Assembly (NCBI RefSeq): GCF_011758765.1
Contig: NZ_JAANOU010000001.1
Location: 1,054,001-1,118,000 of the forward strand
Reading direction: 5' to 3'
Origin: Amycolatopsis viridis
Lineage (GTDB): Bacteria > Actinomycetota > Actinomycetes > Mycobacteriales > Pseudonocardiaceae
Length of the DNA: 64,000 bases
In this document: positions 36,067-44,816 of the stretch, piece after piece
Layout of the letters: the number at the start of each line of letters is the position of its first letter
Numbering within the stretch: position 1 is the stretch's first letter
Program-made: the position numbers and the translations under genes
Notes under the pieces: model-generated
Databases searched by the model: none
What the model was told of the DNA's origin: nothing
The model's input: the letters and a program-made list of their open reading frames with translations, nothing else

Positions 36067-36624
36067 ATGTCCATCACCAGGGAATTCCTCCGCAACCCCG
36101 GCTGCACCGGCGCGATCGCGGCCAGCTCACGGCGGCTGGCTGCGGCCATGGTCGCGGGCGTCGGTGCCGACCGCGCGGCCCGCGTCGTCGAGCTCGGGCC
36201 GGGCACCGGGGTGTTCACCGAAGCCCTGCTCGCCCGGCTGCGCCCTGGCGCGCGGCTGACCGCGATCGAGGTGAACCCGCGACTGGCCGGCGACCTCGCC
36301 CGGAGCCACCCGGACATCGAGGTGATCACCGGATCCGCGGAGCGCCTCGCCGAGTACGTGCCGGCCGCGGACGTCGTGGTGTCCGGGCTGCCCTGGGCGC
36401 TGTTCCCGCGCGAGCGGCAGGAGCGCATCCTGGACCAGATCGGCGAAGTGCTGGCGCCCGGCGGGCGGTTCGCCACGTTCGCCTACCTGCACGCAGCCTG
36501 GCTGCCCGCCGCCCGGCGGTTCGAGGCCGCGCTGGCCCGGCGGTTCGGGTTCGTCGGCCGCAGCCGGGTGGTGTGGGGCAACCTGCCACCCGCCTTCGTG
36601 CACCGCGCGGCCGTGACGTCGTGA
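36067..36624 (+). CDS. class I SAM-dependent methyltransferase (PmtA/KsgA-like)
   Basis: 185 residues. [18 protein letters not shown] is the SAM-binding loop, and [14 protein letters not shown] and [10 protein letters not shown] follow the pattern of phospholipid N-methyltransferases and rRNA adenine dimethylases (COG3963). It lacks the C-terminal domain of KsgA, so a lipid or small-molecule substrate is more likely. Start at ATG 36067. It is divergent from the two-component system genes. Confidence 0.82.
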   Translation: MSITREFLRNPGCTGAIAASSRRLAAAMVAGVGADRAARVVELGPGTGVFTEALLARLRPGARLTAIEVNPRLAGDLARSHPDIEVITGSAERLAEYVPAADVVVSGLPWALFPRERQERILDQIGEVLAPGGRFATFAYLHAAWLPAARRFEAALARRFGFVGRSRVVWGNLPPAFVHRAAVTS

Positions 36625-36692
36625 TCGGCGCCCCTCGCCACCCTCCCACCCGCGCTGGTCTACCTCGCGGCGGCGGCGGTGATCGCCGCGAC

Positions 36693-36734
36693 GTGTCGGC
36701 TGTTCCGGGCGTCGTGTTGGCTGTTCCGGGACGG
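36693..36734 (-). repeat. 21-bp repeat cluster A, two reverse units
   Basis: Two tandem units beginning GTGTCGGCTG and GTGTTGGCTG with ends TTCCGGGCGTC and TTCCGGGACGG. They are reverse-orientation members of the 21-bp family found at 36818, 41068, 52324 and 63765. Confidence 0.7.
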
Positions 36735-36817
36735 AACGCGGACACGGACCCCCCGGGGGATCGCCGAGCGGCGAACTGCTCGCCAAGGTCGCGCCCGAGC
36801 CGTGCGGCGTCGCCGAC

Positions 36818-36984
36818 CGGCAAACACGCCGCCCGGAGCGGCAAACACGCTGCCCGGAGCGGCAAACACGCTGCCCGGAGCGGCCGACACGCCGCCCCGA
36901 GTGGTGAACACGCCGCCCCGAGTGGTGAACACGCCGCCCGGAGTGGCAGACACGGCGCCCCGAGTGGTGAACACGGCGCCGGAG
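36818..36984 (+). repeat. 21-bp repeat cluster A, eight forward units
   Basis: Eight head-to-tail units with no spacers: starts at 36818, 36839, 36860, 36881, 36902, 36923, 36944 and 36965 (last one 20 bp). Each has CGGCAAACAC or TGGTGAACAC followed by a G/C half ending CCCGGAG or CCCCGAG. Units 2 and 3 are identical; drift increases to the right. The period is a multiple of three, so several frames remain open across the array. Confidence 0.9.
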
Positions 36985-37110
36985 TGGGAGGCGCGGCACA
37001 TCCTGCTGCGCGTCGCCGCCCTCGACCCGCACCTCATCGACCAGCAGCTCGCGGGACTCGCCGAAATTTTGTCGCCCCTGCGACGTACTCTGGAACCCGA
37101 GAACCCCTGA
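36985..37110 (+). pseudogene. 3' remnant of an unidentified gene fused to the repeat array
   Basis: The frame running out of the array reads [20 protein letters not shown] then [22 protein letters not shown] to a TGA, with almost every third base G or C, as in real genes here. In the array the same frame gives 7-residue repeats (ANTLPGA). Upstream of the array coding character fades. It looks like the tail of a small gene whose front was replaced or expanded by repeats. A start at GTG 36679 would make a 143-aa protein, which may still be expressed. Confidence 0.4.
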
Positions 37111-37163
37111 GCCCGCCGACCGGGGCAGGGGTGTGCCCGCGCGTGCCCGAGGAGTTCCGTTCC

Positions 37164-40100
37164 GTGACCGACCCGCAGCTCTCCGGCCTGCTCACCGCCG
37201 TCCTGCCCGATCCCGCCCTGCGCGCGGTGATCGAGCGCGCCGGTGCACCCCAGCTGGAACTGGAGGGTGCCACCGCCACCCGTCAGCTGGTGGTCGCCGC
37301 GCTGGCCGCCGACGCCGGGGCGGGCCGCCCGGTGCTGGCCGTCACCGCCACCGGCCGTGAGGCCGAGGAGCTGACGGCCGCGCTGGCGAGTCTGATCGGC
37401 GAGGACGCGGTGGCCGCCTTCCCGTCCTGGGAGACGCTGCCGCACGAGCGCCTCTCACCGCGGGCGGACACCGTGGGCCGCCGGCTGGACGTGCTGCACC
37501 GCCTGCGCACCGACCACGCGCCGCGCGTGGTGGTGGCCACGGTGCGCAGCCTGATCCAGCCGATGGCGCCGGGCCTGGGCAGTCTCGCGCCGGTGGAGCT
37601 GACGGTCGGCGAGGAGGAGGAGTTCGAGGGCCTGCTGGACCGGCTCGTCGAGCTGGCCTACACCCGCGTCGACATGGTCGAGAAGCGCGGCGAGTTCGCG
37701 GTGCGCGGCGGCATCCTGGACATCTTCCCGCCGACCGCCGACCACCCGTACCGCATCGAGTTCTGGGGCGACGAGGTCAGCGAGGTCCGTGCGTTCGCGG
37801 TGGCGGACCAGCGATCCCTGCCCGGCGAACTGTCCTCCGTGTACGCTCCGCCGTGCCGCGAGCTGCTGCTCACCCCGGACGTGAAGGCCCGCGCCGGCGA
37901 GCTCGCCGAGACCTACGCGGCCGACGCGCAGCTGGCGGAGATGCTGACCAAACTGGCCGGCGGCATCCCGGTCGAGGGCATGGAGGCCCTCATCCCGGTG
38001 TTGTGCGAGGGCGAGCTGGAGCTGCTCACCGACGCGATGCCCGAGGGCACCCACGTCGTGCTGGCCGACCCGGAGAAGATCCGCGCCCGCGCCGCCGACC
38101 TGGTGCGCACCGGGCAGGAGTTCCTCGAGGCGTCCTGGATGTCCGCGGCCGGTGGTGGCCAGGCGCCGATCGACCTGGGCGCCTCGGCCTACCGCAACCT
38201 GGAAGAGGTCGCCAAGCACGCCGGCGAGACCGGCCGGGCGTGGTGGACGCTGTCGCAGCTGACCAGCGAGGACGCCGACGTGCTGCACGTCGGCATCGAC
38301 GCCTCGCCCGGCTACCGCGGCGACCTGGATCGCGCGGTGCGGGACCTGCACGCCCACCTGGCCGCGGGCGGCACCGCGGTGCTGGTGGTGGCCGGGCACG
38401 GCACCGCGACGCGCGCGGTCGAGCAGCTGTCCACGGCCGGGGTGTCGGCCGCGCACGCCGCGGACGGGCTGCGCGAGCAGCTGCGGCCCGGGATCGTCAC
38501 GGTCGCCTGCGGTGGTCTCGCCGAAGGGTTCGTGGCCCCCGAGCTGCGGCTGGTCGTCCTCACCGAGGCCGACCTGACCGGCCGGGGCGCCACCGCCGGG
38601 TCGGCGACCCGCGACCTGGGCGCGAAGATGCCGTCGCGCCGCCGCAACGCCGTCGACCCGCTGGCGCTCAAGCCGGGTGACTACGTGGTGCACGACCAGC
38701 ACGGCATCGGCCGGTTCGTGGAGATGGTGCAGCGCACCGTCGGTGGTGCCACCCGCGAGTACCTGGTGCTGGAGTACGCGTCGTCCAAGCGCGGTCACCC
38801 CGGCGACCGGCTGTACGTGCCGAGCGATCAGCTCGACGAGGTGTCCCGCTACGTCGGCGGCGAGCTGCCGACGTTGAACAAGCTGGGCGGGTCGGACTGG
38901 AAGAACACCAAGGCCAAGGCCCGCAAGGCGGTCAAGGAGATCGCCGCCGAGCTGGTGCAGCTCTACGCCGCGCGCCAGGCGTCGCCGGGTCACCCGTTCG
39001 GCCCGGACACGCCGTGGCAGCGGGAGCTGGAGGACGCGTTCCCGTTCACCGAGACCAACGATCAGCTCGCCGCGATCGACGAGGTCAAGGCGGACATGGA
39101 GCGGGGCGTCCCGATGGACCGCGTGATCTGCGGCGACGTCGGGTACGGCAAGACCGAGATCGCGGTGCGCGCCGCGTTCAAGGCGGTGCAGGACGGCAAG
39201 CAGGTGGCGGTGCTGGTGCCCACCACGCTGCTGGCCCAGCAGCACCTCAACACGTTCAGCCAGCGCATGGCCTCGTTCCCGGTGAAGATCAAGGGCTTGT
39301 CCCGGTTCACCGACAAGACCGAGTCGGACGCGACCCTGGCGGGCCTGGCCGACGGCACGGTGGACATCGTGATCGGCACGCACCGGCTGTTGCAGACCGG
39401 TATCCGCTACAAGGACCTCGGCCTGGTCATCGTCGACGAGGAGCAGCGGTTCGGTGTCGAGCACAAGGAGCACATCAAGGCGCTGCGCACGCACGTCGAC
39501 GTGCTGACCATGTCGGCCACGCCGATCCCGCGGACGTTGGAGATGTCGCTGGCCGGGATCCGGGAGATGTCCACGATCCTGACCCCGCCGGAGGACCGGC
39601 ACCCGATCCTGACCTACGTGGGCGCCTACGACGACAAGCAGGTCGCCGCGGCCATCCGGCGGGAGCTGCTGCGCGACGGCCAGGTGTTCTACGTGCACAA
39701 CCGGGTGTCCTCGATCGAGAAGGCGGCGCGCCGCATCCGTGAGCTGGTGCCCGAGGCGCGGGTGGTCACCGCGCACGGCCAGATGAACGAGGAGAAGCTC
39801 GAGAAGATCATCCAGGGCTTCTGGGAGCGCGAGTACGACGTGCTGGTCTGCACCACGATCGTGGAGACCGGCCTGGACATCTCCAACGCCAACACGTTGA
39901 TCGTCGAGCGCGGTGACCTGCTCGGCCTGGCGCAACTGCACCAGTTGCGCGGCCGGGTCGGGCGCGGGCGGGAGCGTGGCTACGCGTATTTCCTGTACCC
40001 GCCGGAGAGTCCGCTCACCGAGACCGCGCACGACCGGCTGGCGACCATCGCGCAGAACACCGAGCTGGGTGCGGGCATGGCGGTGGCGATGAAGGACCTG

Positions 40101-40733
40101 GAGATCCGCGGCGCCGGCAACATCCTCGGCGCCGAGCAGTCGGGGCACATCGCCGGTGTCGGGTTCGACCTGTACGTGCGGCTGGTCGGTGAGGCGGTGG
40201 ACGTGTTCCGTCGCAGCGCTGGGGACGCGCCCGCCGAGGAGGAGGAGCTCCGCGAGGTACGGGTGGACCTGCCGGTCGACGCGCACATCCCGCACGACTA
40301 CGTGCCGGGCGAGCGGCTGCGCCTGGAGGCGTACCGCAAGATCGCGGCGGCGGTGGACGACGACGAGCTGCGCGCGGTCGAGGAGGAGCTCATCGACCGC
40401 TACGGCCAGCCGCCCGCACCGGTGCAGCGGCTGCTCGCGGTCGCGCGGTTCCGGCACGTGTGCCGCTCGGTGGGTGTCACCGAGGTTTCCGCGCAGGGCA
40501 ACAACATCCGCTTCGCGCCCCTGGAGCTGATGGACTCGCAGATGGTGCGGCTCAAGCGCCTGTACCCGAAGGCCACCTACAAGGCCGCGATGCGGACGGT
40601 GTCGGTGCCGAAGCCGACCGAGGGTCCGGCCGGCGGCCGGATGGGCGCGCCGCAGCTGCGCGATGATGCGCTGCTGGATTGGTGCACCAAGCTCCTGGTC
40701 AACCTGACCAAGAAACCCGCCCCAGTCGGTTAA
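37164..40733 (+). CDS. mfd: transcription-repair coupling factor
   Basis: 1189 residues, usual Mfd length. UvrB-homology region at the N-terminus (about 30-350), RNA-polymerase-interaction (CarD-like) domain at about 495-570 ([20 protein letters not shown]), superfamily 2 translocase motifs [17 protein letters not shown] and [18 protein letters not shown] motif region, and the TRCF C-terminal domain. It removes RNA polymerase stalled at lesions and recruits UvrA. GTG 37164 is the start: GAGGAG lies nine bases before it. The open frame extends upstream through the repeat array, but that part is not Mfd sequence. Confidence 0.96.
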   Translation: MTDPQLSGLLTAVLPDPALRAVIERAGAPQLELEGATATRQLVVAALAADAGAGRPVLAVTATGREAEELTAALASLIGEDAVAAFPSWETLPHERLSPRADTVGRRLDVLHRLRTDHAPRVVVATVRSLIQPMAPGLGSLAPVELTVGEEEEFEGLLDRLVELAYTRVDMVEKRGEFAVRGGILDIFPPTADHPYRIEFWGDEVSEVRAFAVADQRSLPGELSSVYAPPCRELLLTPDVKARAGELAETYAADAQLAEMLTKLAGGIPVEGMEALIPVLCEGELELLTDAMPEGTHVVLADPEKIRARAADLVRTGQEFLEASWMSAAGGGQAPIDLGASAYRNLEEVAKHAGETGRAWWTLSQLTSEDADVLHVGIDASPGYRGDLDRAVRDLHAHLAAGGTAVLVVAGHGTATRAVEQLSTAGVSAAHAADGLREQLRPGIVTVACGGLAEGFVAPELRLVVLTEADLTGRGATAGSATRDLGAKMPSRRRNAVDPLALKPGDYVVHDQHGIGRFVEMVQRTVGGATREYLVLEYASSKRGHPGDRLYVPSDQLDEVSRYVGGELPTLNKLGGSDWKNTKAKARKAVKEIAAELVQLYAARQASPGHPFGPDTPWQRELEDAFPFTETNDQLAAIDEVKADMERGVPMDRVICGDVGYGKTEIAVRAAFKAVQDGKQVAVLVPTTLLAQQHLNTFSQRMASFPVKIKGLSRFTDKTESDATLAGLADGTVDIVIGTHRLLQTGIRYKDLGLVIVDEEQRFGVEHKEHIKALRTHVDVLTMSATPIPRTLEMSLAGIREMSTILTPPEDRHPILTYVGAYDDKQVAAAIRRELLRDGQVFYVHNRVSSIEKAARRIRELVPEARVVTAHGQMNEEKLEKIIQGFWEREYDVLVCTTIVETGLDISNANTLIVERGDLLGLAQLHQLRGRVGRGRERGYAYFLYPPESPLTETAHDRLATIAQNTELGAGMAVAMKDLEIRGAGNILGAEQSGHIAGVGFDLYVRLVGEAVDVFRRSAGDAPAEEEELREVRVDLPVDAHIPHDYVPGERLRLEAYRKIAAAVDDDELRAVEEELIDRYGQPPAPVQRLLAVARFRHVCRSVGVTEVSAQGNNIRFAPLELMDSQMVRLKRLYPKATYKAAMRTVSVPKPTEGPAGGRMGAPQLRDDALLDWCTKLLVNLTKKPAPVG

Positions 40734-40743
40734 GGAGAAGCCC

Positions 40744-41022
40744 GTGGTCAGCCGCAACGACGAGAAGCACCGCTACGAGATCCACGTCGGTGGAAAGCTC
40801 GGCGGGTTCGCCGAGTACCGCGAGCGTGGTGACGACGTGATCTTCACGCACACCGAGGTCGACGACGCGTTTTCCGGGCAGGGCCTGGGTTCGCGCCTGG
40901 CGGCGGGAGCGATCGACGACGCCGTGCAGCGCGGCCGGACGATCGTGCCGCTGTGCCCGTTCATCGGGGCCTACCTGCGCAAGCACCCGGAGCACGACGC
41001 CAGCGTCCGGTGGCCGGACTGA
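40744..41022 (+). CDS. small GNAT-family N-acetyltransferase (NATD1/YjdJ type)
   Basis: 92 residues. The sequence RYEIHVGGKLGGFAEYRERGDDVIFTHTEVDDAFSGQGLGSRLA followed by PLCPFIGAYLRKHPEH matches the short GCN5-related family containing human NATD1 and bacterial YjdJ. The QGLGSRL loop binds acetyl-CoA; the cysteine in LCPF is conserved. Substrate is unknown. AAGGAGAA lies six bases before the GTG; it starts ten bases after mfd, so the two are probably co-transcribed. Confidence 0.9.
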   Translation: MVSRNDEKHRYEIHVGGKLGGFAEYRERGDDVIFTHTEVDDAFSGQGLGSRLAAGAIDDAVQRGRTIVPLCPFIGAYLRKHPEHDASVRWPD

Positions 41023-41067
41023 ACTCCGGAATTCCCGGGCCCGGGTCAGCGGTGATCGCGGAAGCCC

Positions 41068-41171
41068 GTGTTTGCCCCTCCGGGCAGCGTGTCTGCCCCT
41101 CCCGGTGGCCTGTTTGCCCTTCCGGGCAGGGTGTTCGTCCCTCCGGGCAGCGAGTTTGCCGCTGCGGCGGC
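41068..41171 (-). repeat. 21-bp repeat cluster B, five reverse units
   Basis: Units start at 41068, 41089, 41110, 41131 and 41152. Each opens with GTGTTTGCC or a variant and ends near CCGGGCAGC. Read on the minus strand they match cluster A. They lie after the GNAT stop, in the 263-bp gap before the secreted-protein genes. Confidence 0.85.
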
Positions 41172-41285
41172 TGACGATTCCGCCGTCCGTCTGGCATTCT
41201 CCCGGCCGGAGGGGCGGGCGAACACATGGGCGTGCGGTGGCCGGAAGGACGGTGAACTCCCGAACTCCCGGCCACCGAACACGGA

Positions 41286-41687
41286 TCAGCGGTTGTTGAG
41301 GAACTTCTGGTGGGTCAGGTTGTCGCGGCCTTTCCCGGTGCCGAAATAGAGGTGAATCTCTTTTCCTTCCGGAAGGTTGTACTTGCCTCCGTCCGGCTCC
41401 CAGTGGATGGCGCATTGCGAGGTGGTCATGGTGTACACGGGCTTGGTCGCCTTCTCGATGTACACCTCCAAGCGAGCGGAGCGACCATCCTTCTTCACAT
41501 CGCACACCGAGATGTTGTCCTTGTACCTGTTGACGTAGACCTCTGCGCCGCCATCGCGCGAGGTCCAGACGTGGTCCCAGCCACCCGGCGGGCTGGTGGT
41601 GGCCGCGGCCGTGCCGGTGGTGGTCAGTGCTGATGCCGCGGTGACCGCGAGTGTGGCGGCGGTGAGCATGGTCTTGCGGAGCTTCAT
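41286..41687 (-). CDS. small secreted protein, paralogue 1
   Basis: 133 residues. A Sec signal peptide (MKLRKTMLTAATLAVTAASA) is cleaved near residue 28-30. The mature domain of about 100 residues has two cysteines (VCDVKKDG and SQCAIHW), which could form one disulphide, and ends FGTGKGRDNLTHQKFLNNR. I do not recognise the family. It is the last of three tandem minus-strand paralogues. AGGA lies upstream of the ATG. Confidence 0.75.
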   Translation of the reverse strand: MKLRKTMLTAATLAVTAASALTTTGTAAATTSPPGGWDHVWTSRDGGAEVYVNRYKDNISVCDVKKDGRSARLEVYIEKATKPVYTMTTSQCAIHWEPDGGKYNLPEGKEIHLYFGTGKGRDNLTHQKFLNNR

Positions 41688-41751
41688 GGTTCCTCCCCAG
41701 TGGACACGATCGGGGGGAAAGTACCAGACCCGTCAGGCCACCGACGCCGGT

Positions 41752-42147
41752 TCAGCGAGCGTTGAGGAAGCGGCCGACGTGGTGCGGACCGTTACCGGTA
41801 CCGAACTCGACCTCGATCTCCCGGCCTTCGATCAGGTCGTACACGCCCTTGTCCTTCTCGCTGCGCTCGGCGCAGCTCCCCAAGCCGCCCTTGGCCCACA
41901 CGGTGTACTTCCACTGCCCTCCGGAGCTGACCTTCACGTACACCGGTTGACCATCTGCCTTCGTGTCGCACACCTTGATCACGTCCCCCGTTTCCTCGGC
42001 GTACACCGTTGCGTCGCCCCCGGCCCAGACGTGGTCCCAGCCGCCGGCCGGGCTGGTGGTGGCGGTGGCCGTGCCGGTGATGGTCAGTGCCGATGCCGCG
42101 GTGACCGTGAGTGTGGCGGCGGTGAGCATCATCTTGCGGAACTTCAT
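41752..42147 (-). CDS. small secreted protein, paralogue 2
   Basis: 131 residues. Signal peptide MKFRKMMLTAATLTVTAASA, then GGWDHVWAGGDATVYAEETGD; cysteines in VCDTKADG and GGLGSCAERS; end FGTGNGPHHVGRFLNAR. The layout is the same as its neighbours: an Asp-Gly after the first Cys, GGLGSC for the second, and a final basic FLNxR. Mature-part identity to paralogue 1 is low while the signal peptides are nearly the same. Confidence 0.75.
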   Translation of the reverse strand: MKFRKMMLTAATLTVTAASALTITGTATATTSPAGGWDHVWAGGDATVYAEETGDVIKVCDTKADGQPVYVKVSSGGQWKYTVWAKGGLGSCAERSEKDKGVYDLIEGREIEVEFGTGNGPHHVGRFLNAR

Positions 42148-42335
42148 GCTTCCTCCAAGTGGACACGATTGGGCCGAGAGTGCCGGGGTTCGCCACCGGA
42201 CACCGGGTCGGCGGTTGTTGAGTTCCGGGAGTTACGTGGACGTTCGCCGTGGTGGTGTCGTGAACGAGCACGACGCGCCGGCGTGCGGTGGACGGAAGGG
42301 CCGGGAAGTCCGCACCCCGGCCGGCTTGCGCCGGA

Positions 42336-42746
42336 TCAGCGGCTGGTGAAGCTCACCGAGGTGCCGTCTGGCGCGGTGCCCCAGAAGTGCAGGTAGACTC
42401 GCCTCCCTTTGGGGAGGATGTACGGCTTCCCCTGGGATGCGCTGTGCGTGACGCAGCTCCCCAGGCCGCCTTTCACGTCTACGGTGTAGACGGGATTGCG
42501 CGATGATCCCTCGACAAACACGTCCATGTGTGCGGGTTTTCCATTTGCCCTGATGTCGCACAACTTGATCACGTCATTGCGTTCCTGGACGTAGATCTGT
42601 GCGGCGTGGTCCTCCGCGGTGTAGACGTGGTCGTAACTGCCGCCGGGCGGGTCGGTGGTGGCGGTGGCCGTGCCGGTGATGGTCAGTGCCGATGCCGCGG
42701 TGACCGCAAGTGTGGCCGCGGTGAGCATCGTCTTGCGGAGCTTCAT
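42336..42746 (-). CDS. small secreted protein, paralogue 3
   Basis: 136 residues from ATG 42746 with GGAGGG three bases upstream. Signal peptide identical to paralogue 1 in its first 20 residues. The mature part begins GGSYDHVYTAEDHAAQIYVQ, with cysteines in LCDIRANG and GGLGSCVTHS; the end (FWGTAPDGTSVSF) differs from the FLNxR tail of the other two. It is first in the tandem on this strand and is divergent from the SurA-like gene. Confidence 0.75.
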   Translation of the reverse strand: MKLRKTMLTAATLAVTAASALTITGTATATTDPPGGSYDHVYTAEDHAAQIYVQERNDVIKLCDIRANGKPAHMDVFVEGSSRNPVYTVDVKGGLGSCVTHSASQGKPYILPKGRRVYLHFWGTAPDGTSVSFTSR

Positions 42747-42885
42747 GGTCCCTCCAGTGAAAACGATACGGCTGAAGCTAGCGGACCCGGGAACAATCCG
42801 ACAAGAGGATCGTTCAACAACTTCGCGTCCCGCCTCCGCGAGGAGTCCCCTCAGGCGCGCCGGATGTGAGAGGGTTAGGCCTGTG

Positions 42886-43863
42886 ATGCGGATCATGGGT
42901 CGCTCCCAGTCGCTGCTCGCCGCGTTAACCGCCTGCCTGGTCCTCGCGGGGTGCGGTTCCGGGCCGAGCCAGGTGGGCGCCGCCGTCCTCTTCGCCGACC
43001 ACGAGATCACCGTCGACCAGGTGCAGGACCTGCTGGACAAGGCGGTGCGCGAACAGCCGGCCGCCCAGCAGCTGGCCCAGCAGCACAAGCTGGACCTGGT
43101 CGGCCGCGAGATCGTGCGTCAGGTGGTGCTGCACGACGTGCTCGCCCGCGTCGCGCAGCGCGAGGGTCTGGTGCCCGACCAGCAGGCGCTGGACCAGTTC
43201 CTCGCCGACGACCCGCTGGCCGAGCCGGTGTCCGGCACGGGCGCCGATCCGTCACAGCTGGCGCCGCAGGTCGTCAACCGGGTGCGCGACCACCGCGAGG
43301 TGATCATCGACAGCCTGCTGTTGCAGGCGCTCGGGCAGAAGTACTTCGACCGCACGAGCGTCACCTTCGACTACACCTCGGTGACCTCGGACGGCGGTGT
43401 GGACCGGCGCGCGAAGGCCATCGACAAGGCCGAGCAGATGGCGGCGGGCCCGGCCGCGGCCGCCGACGTGATCCGCGCCGACGCGGCTGCGGGGGAGCGG
43501 ACCAGCGTCGGCGAGGTGGTGCCCGCCGCGCAGGCACCGGATCTGGCCACGCTCGTCCTGTTCGGCGTCCCGCCCGGCACGGTGGTGGCGTTCCAGCCGA
43601 GCCAGGAACAGCAGGTGTGGATCGTCGCGATCGTTCGGGCGCGCGACCTGAACGCGCCGCCCTCCGGTGAGCAGGCGATGCAACCGTCGCCGGCTCAGCT
43701 CGCCGCGATCGGGCGGCGACTGCTCCAGCCCGACGTCGACCAGGCCGGCGTGCGCATCAATCCGCGCTACGGCGTGTGGGATCCTGTGGCCATGAACCTC
43801 GCCCCGAGCAGCGCCGAGACCACCGGGGCCGTCCTGCCGGTGAAGGGTGCCGCGCAGCCGTGA
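42886..43863 (+). CDS. SurA-N-like lipoprotein (putative folding factor)
   Basis: 325 residues. Lipobox LTACLVLAGCGSG predicts a lipid-anchored extracytoplasmic protein. The N-terminal 150 residues (VGAAVLFADHEITVDQVQDLL, then the helices around LARVAQREGL) resemble the SurA N-terminal chaperone domain; no rotamase (PPIase) domain is evident. GTG 42883 is an alternative start. Its stop overlaps the mazG start as GTGA, so both are co-translated, a conserved pair in this order. Confidence 0.8.
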   Translation: MRIMGRSQSLLAALTACLVLAGCGSGPSQVGAAVLFADHEITVDQVQDLLDKAVREQPAAQQLAQQHKLDLVGREIVRQVVLHDVLARVAQREGLVPDQQALDQFLADDPLAEPVSGTGADPSQLAPQVVNRVRDHREVIIDSLLLQALGQKYFDRTSVTFDYTSVTSDGGVDRRAKAIDKAEQMAAGPAAAADVIRADAAAGERTSVGEVVPAAQAPDLATLVLFGVPPGTVVAFQPSQEQQVWIVAIVRARDLNAPPSGEQAMQPSPAQLAAIGRRLLQPDVDQAGVRINPRYGVWDPVAMNLAPSSAETTGAVLPVKGAAQP

Positions 43864-44816
43864 CGGTCGTGCTCCTGCCGTACCCGGACGCCGGGATCCC
43901 GCCGGCCGCCGTGCCGTTCCTGCGCAGCGCCCAGGCGGTCTACGCGTCGGGCATCGACGGCGGGCTGGCCGATCTGCTGGGCGCGAAGCCCGCGCCGGAC
44001 GACCTGACCGCGGAGCCTGGGCCGATCGTGCTGATCGCGGCGGACGAGACCGATCCCGCGGTGGTCGCGCTGGTGCGCGCCGGGTCGCGGGTGATCGCGC
44101 AGCCCGCCGGGTCGGGCCTGGTCGAAGCGGCGCAGGTGATGGACCGGCTGCGCTCGCCGGGCGGCTGCCCGTGGGACGCCGAGCAGACCCACGACTCGCT
44201 GCGGCAGTACCTCGTCGAGGAGACCTACGAACTGCTGGACGCGATCGAGGAGCGTGACCGCGCCGCGCTGCGCGAGGAGCTGGGCGACGTTCTGCTCCAG
44301 GTGCTCTTCCACGCCCGCGTCGCGGCGGAGGACACCGGCGACCCGTTCGACATCGACGCGGTGGCGTCCGGGCTGGTGGCGAAGCTCGTCGGGCGGCACC
44401 CGCACGTGTTCACCGACGCCGAGCGCGTGCACACCGCCGCGCACCAGCAGGTGCGCTGGGAAGAGCTCAAGCAGGCCGAGAAACAGCGCGAGTCCAGTGT
44501 GGACGGTGTGGCGCTGGGGCAGCCGGCGGTGGCGCTGGCCGGGAAGCTCGGGCAGCGCACCGGCCGGGCCGGGGTGCCCGCGGACCTGTTCCCCGGCGGC
44601 GACTCGCCCGCCGAGCAGGTGTTCCGGCTGGCCGCGCAGGCGCGCCGGGACGGGGTCGACCCCGAGGGTGAGCTGCGCGCGGTGGCGAAGCGGTTCGCGG
44701 CGGACGTGCGGGCGGCGGAGCGGTCGGCCCGTGCCGCCGGTCTCGATCCGGCGGCGATGGACGCCGGCGCGTGGCGGGCTCACTGGCCTCAGCCGAACAG
44801 CGACTCGCCCCAGTAG
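43860..44816 (+). CDS. mazG: nucleoside triphosphate pyrophosphohydrolase MazG
   Basis: 318 residues. MazG core at about 95-210: LRSPGGCPWDAEQTHDSLRQYLVEETYELLDAIEERD, and EELGDVLLQVLFHARVAAE, carrying the acidic EExxE/ExxD metal ligands. It hydrolyses (d)NTPs, removing oxidised nucleotides. The N-terminal 90 residues form the extra domain also seen in mycobacterial MazG. The second MazG repeat of E. coli is reduced. It overlaps the convergent efeB gene by 28 bases. Confidence 0.94.
   Translation: MTVVLLPYPDAGIPPAAVPFLRSAQAVYASGIDGGLADLLGAKPAPDDLTAEPGPIVLIAADETDPAVVALVRAGSRVIAQPAGSGLVEAAQVMDRLRSPGGCPWDAEQTHDSLRQYLVEETYELLDAIEERDRAALREELGDVLLQVLFHARVAAEDTGDPFDIDAVASGLVAKLVGRHPHVFTDAERVHTAAHQQVRWEELKQAEKQRESSVDGVALGQPAVALAGKLGQRTGRAGVPADLFPGGDSPAEQVFRLAAQARRDGVDPEGELRAVAKRFAADVRAAERSARAAGLDPAAMDAGAWRAHWPQPNSDSPQ

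Noticed and set aside
36693-36984. CRISPR array
   Set aside because: Units are contiguous 21-mers with no spacers, diverge gradually, occur in both orientations, and no cas genes are present.
36573-37163. N-terminal extension of Mfd through the repeat array
   Set aside because: The frame is open only because 21-bp units keep it so. Mfd homology and a good ribosome-binding site both begin at 37164.
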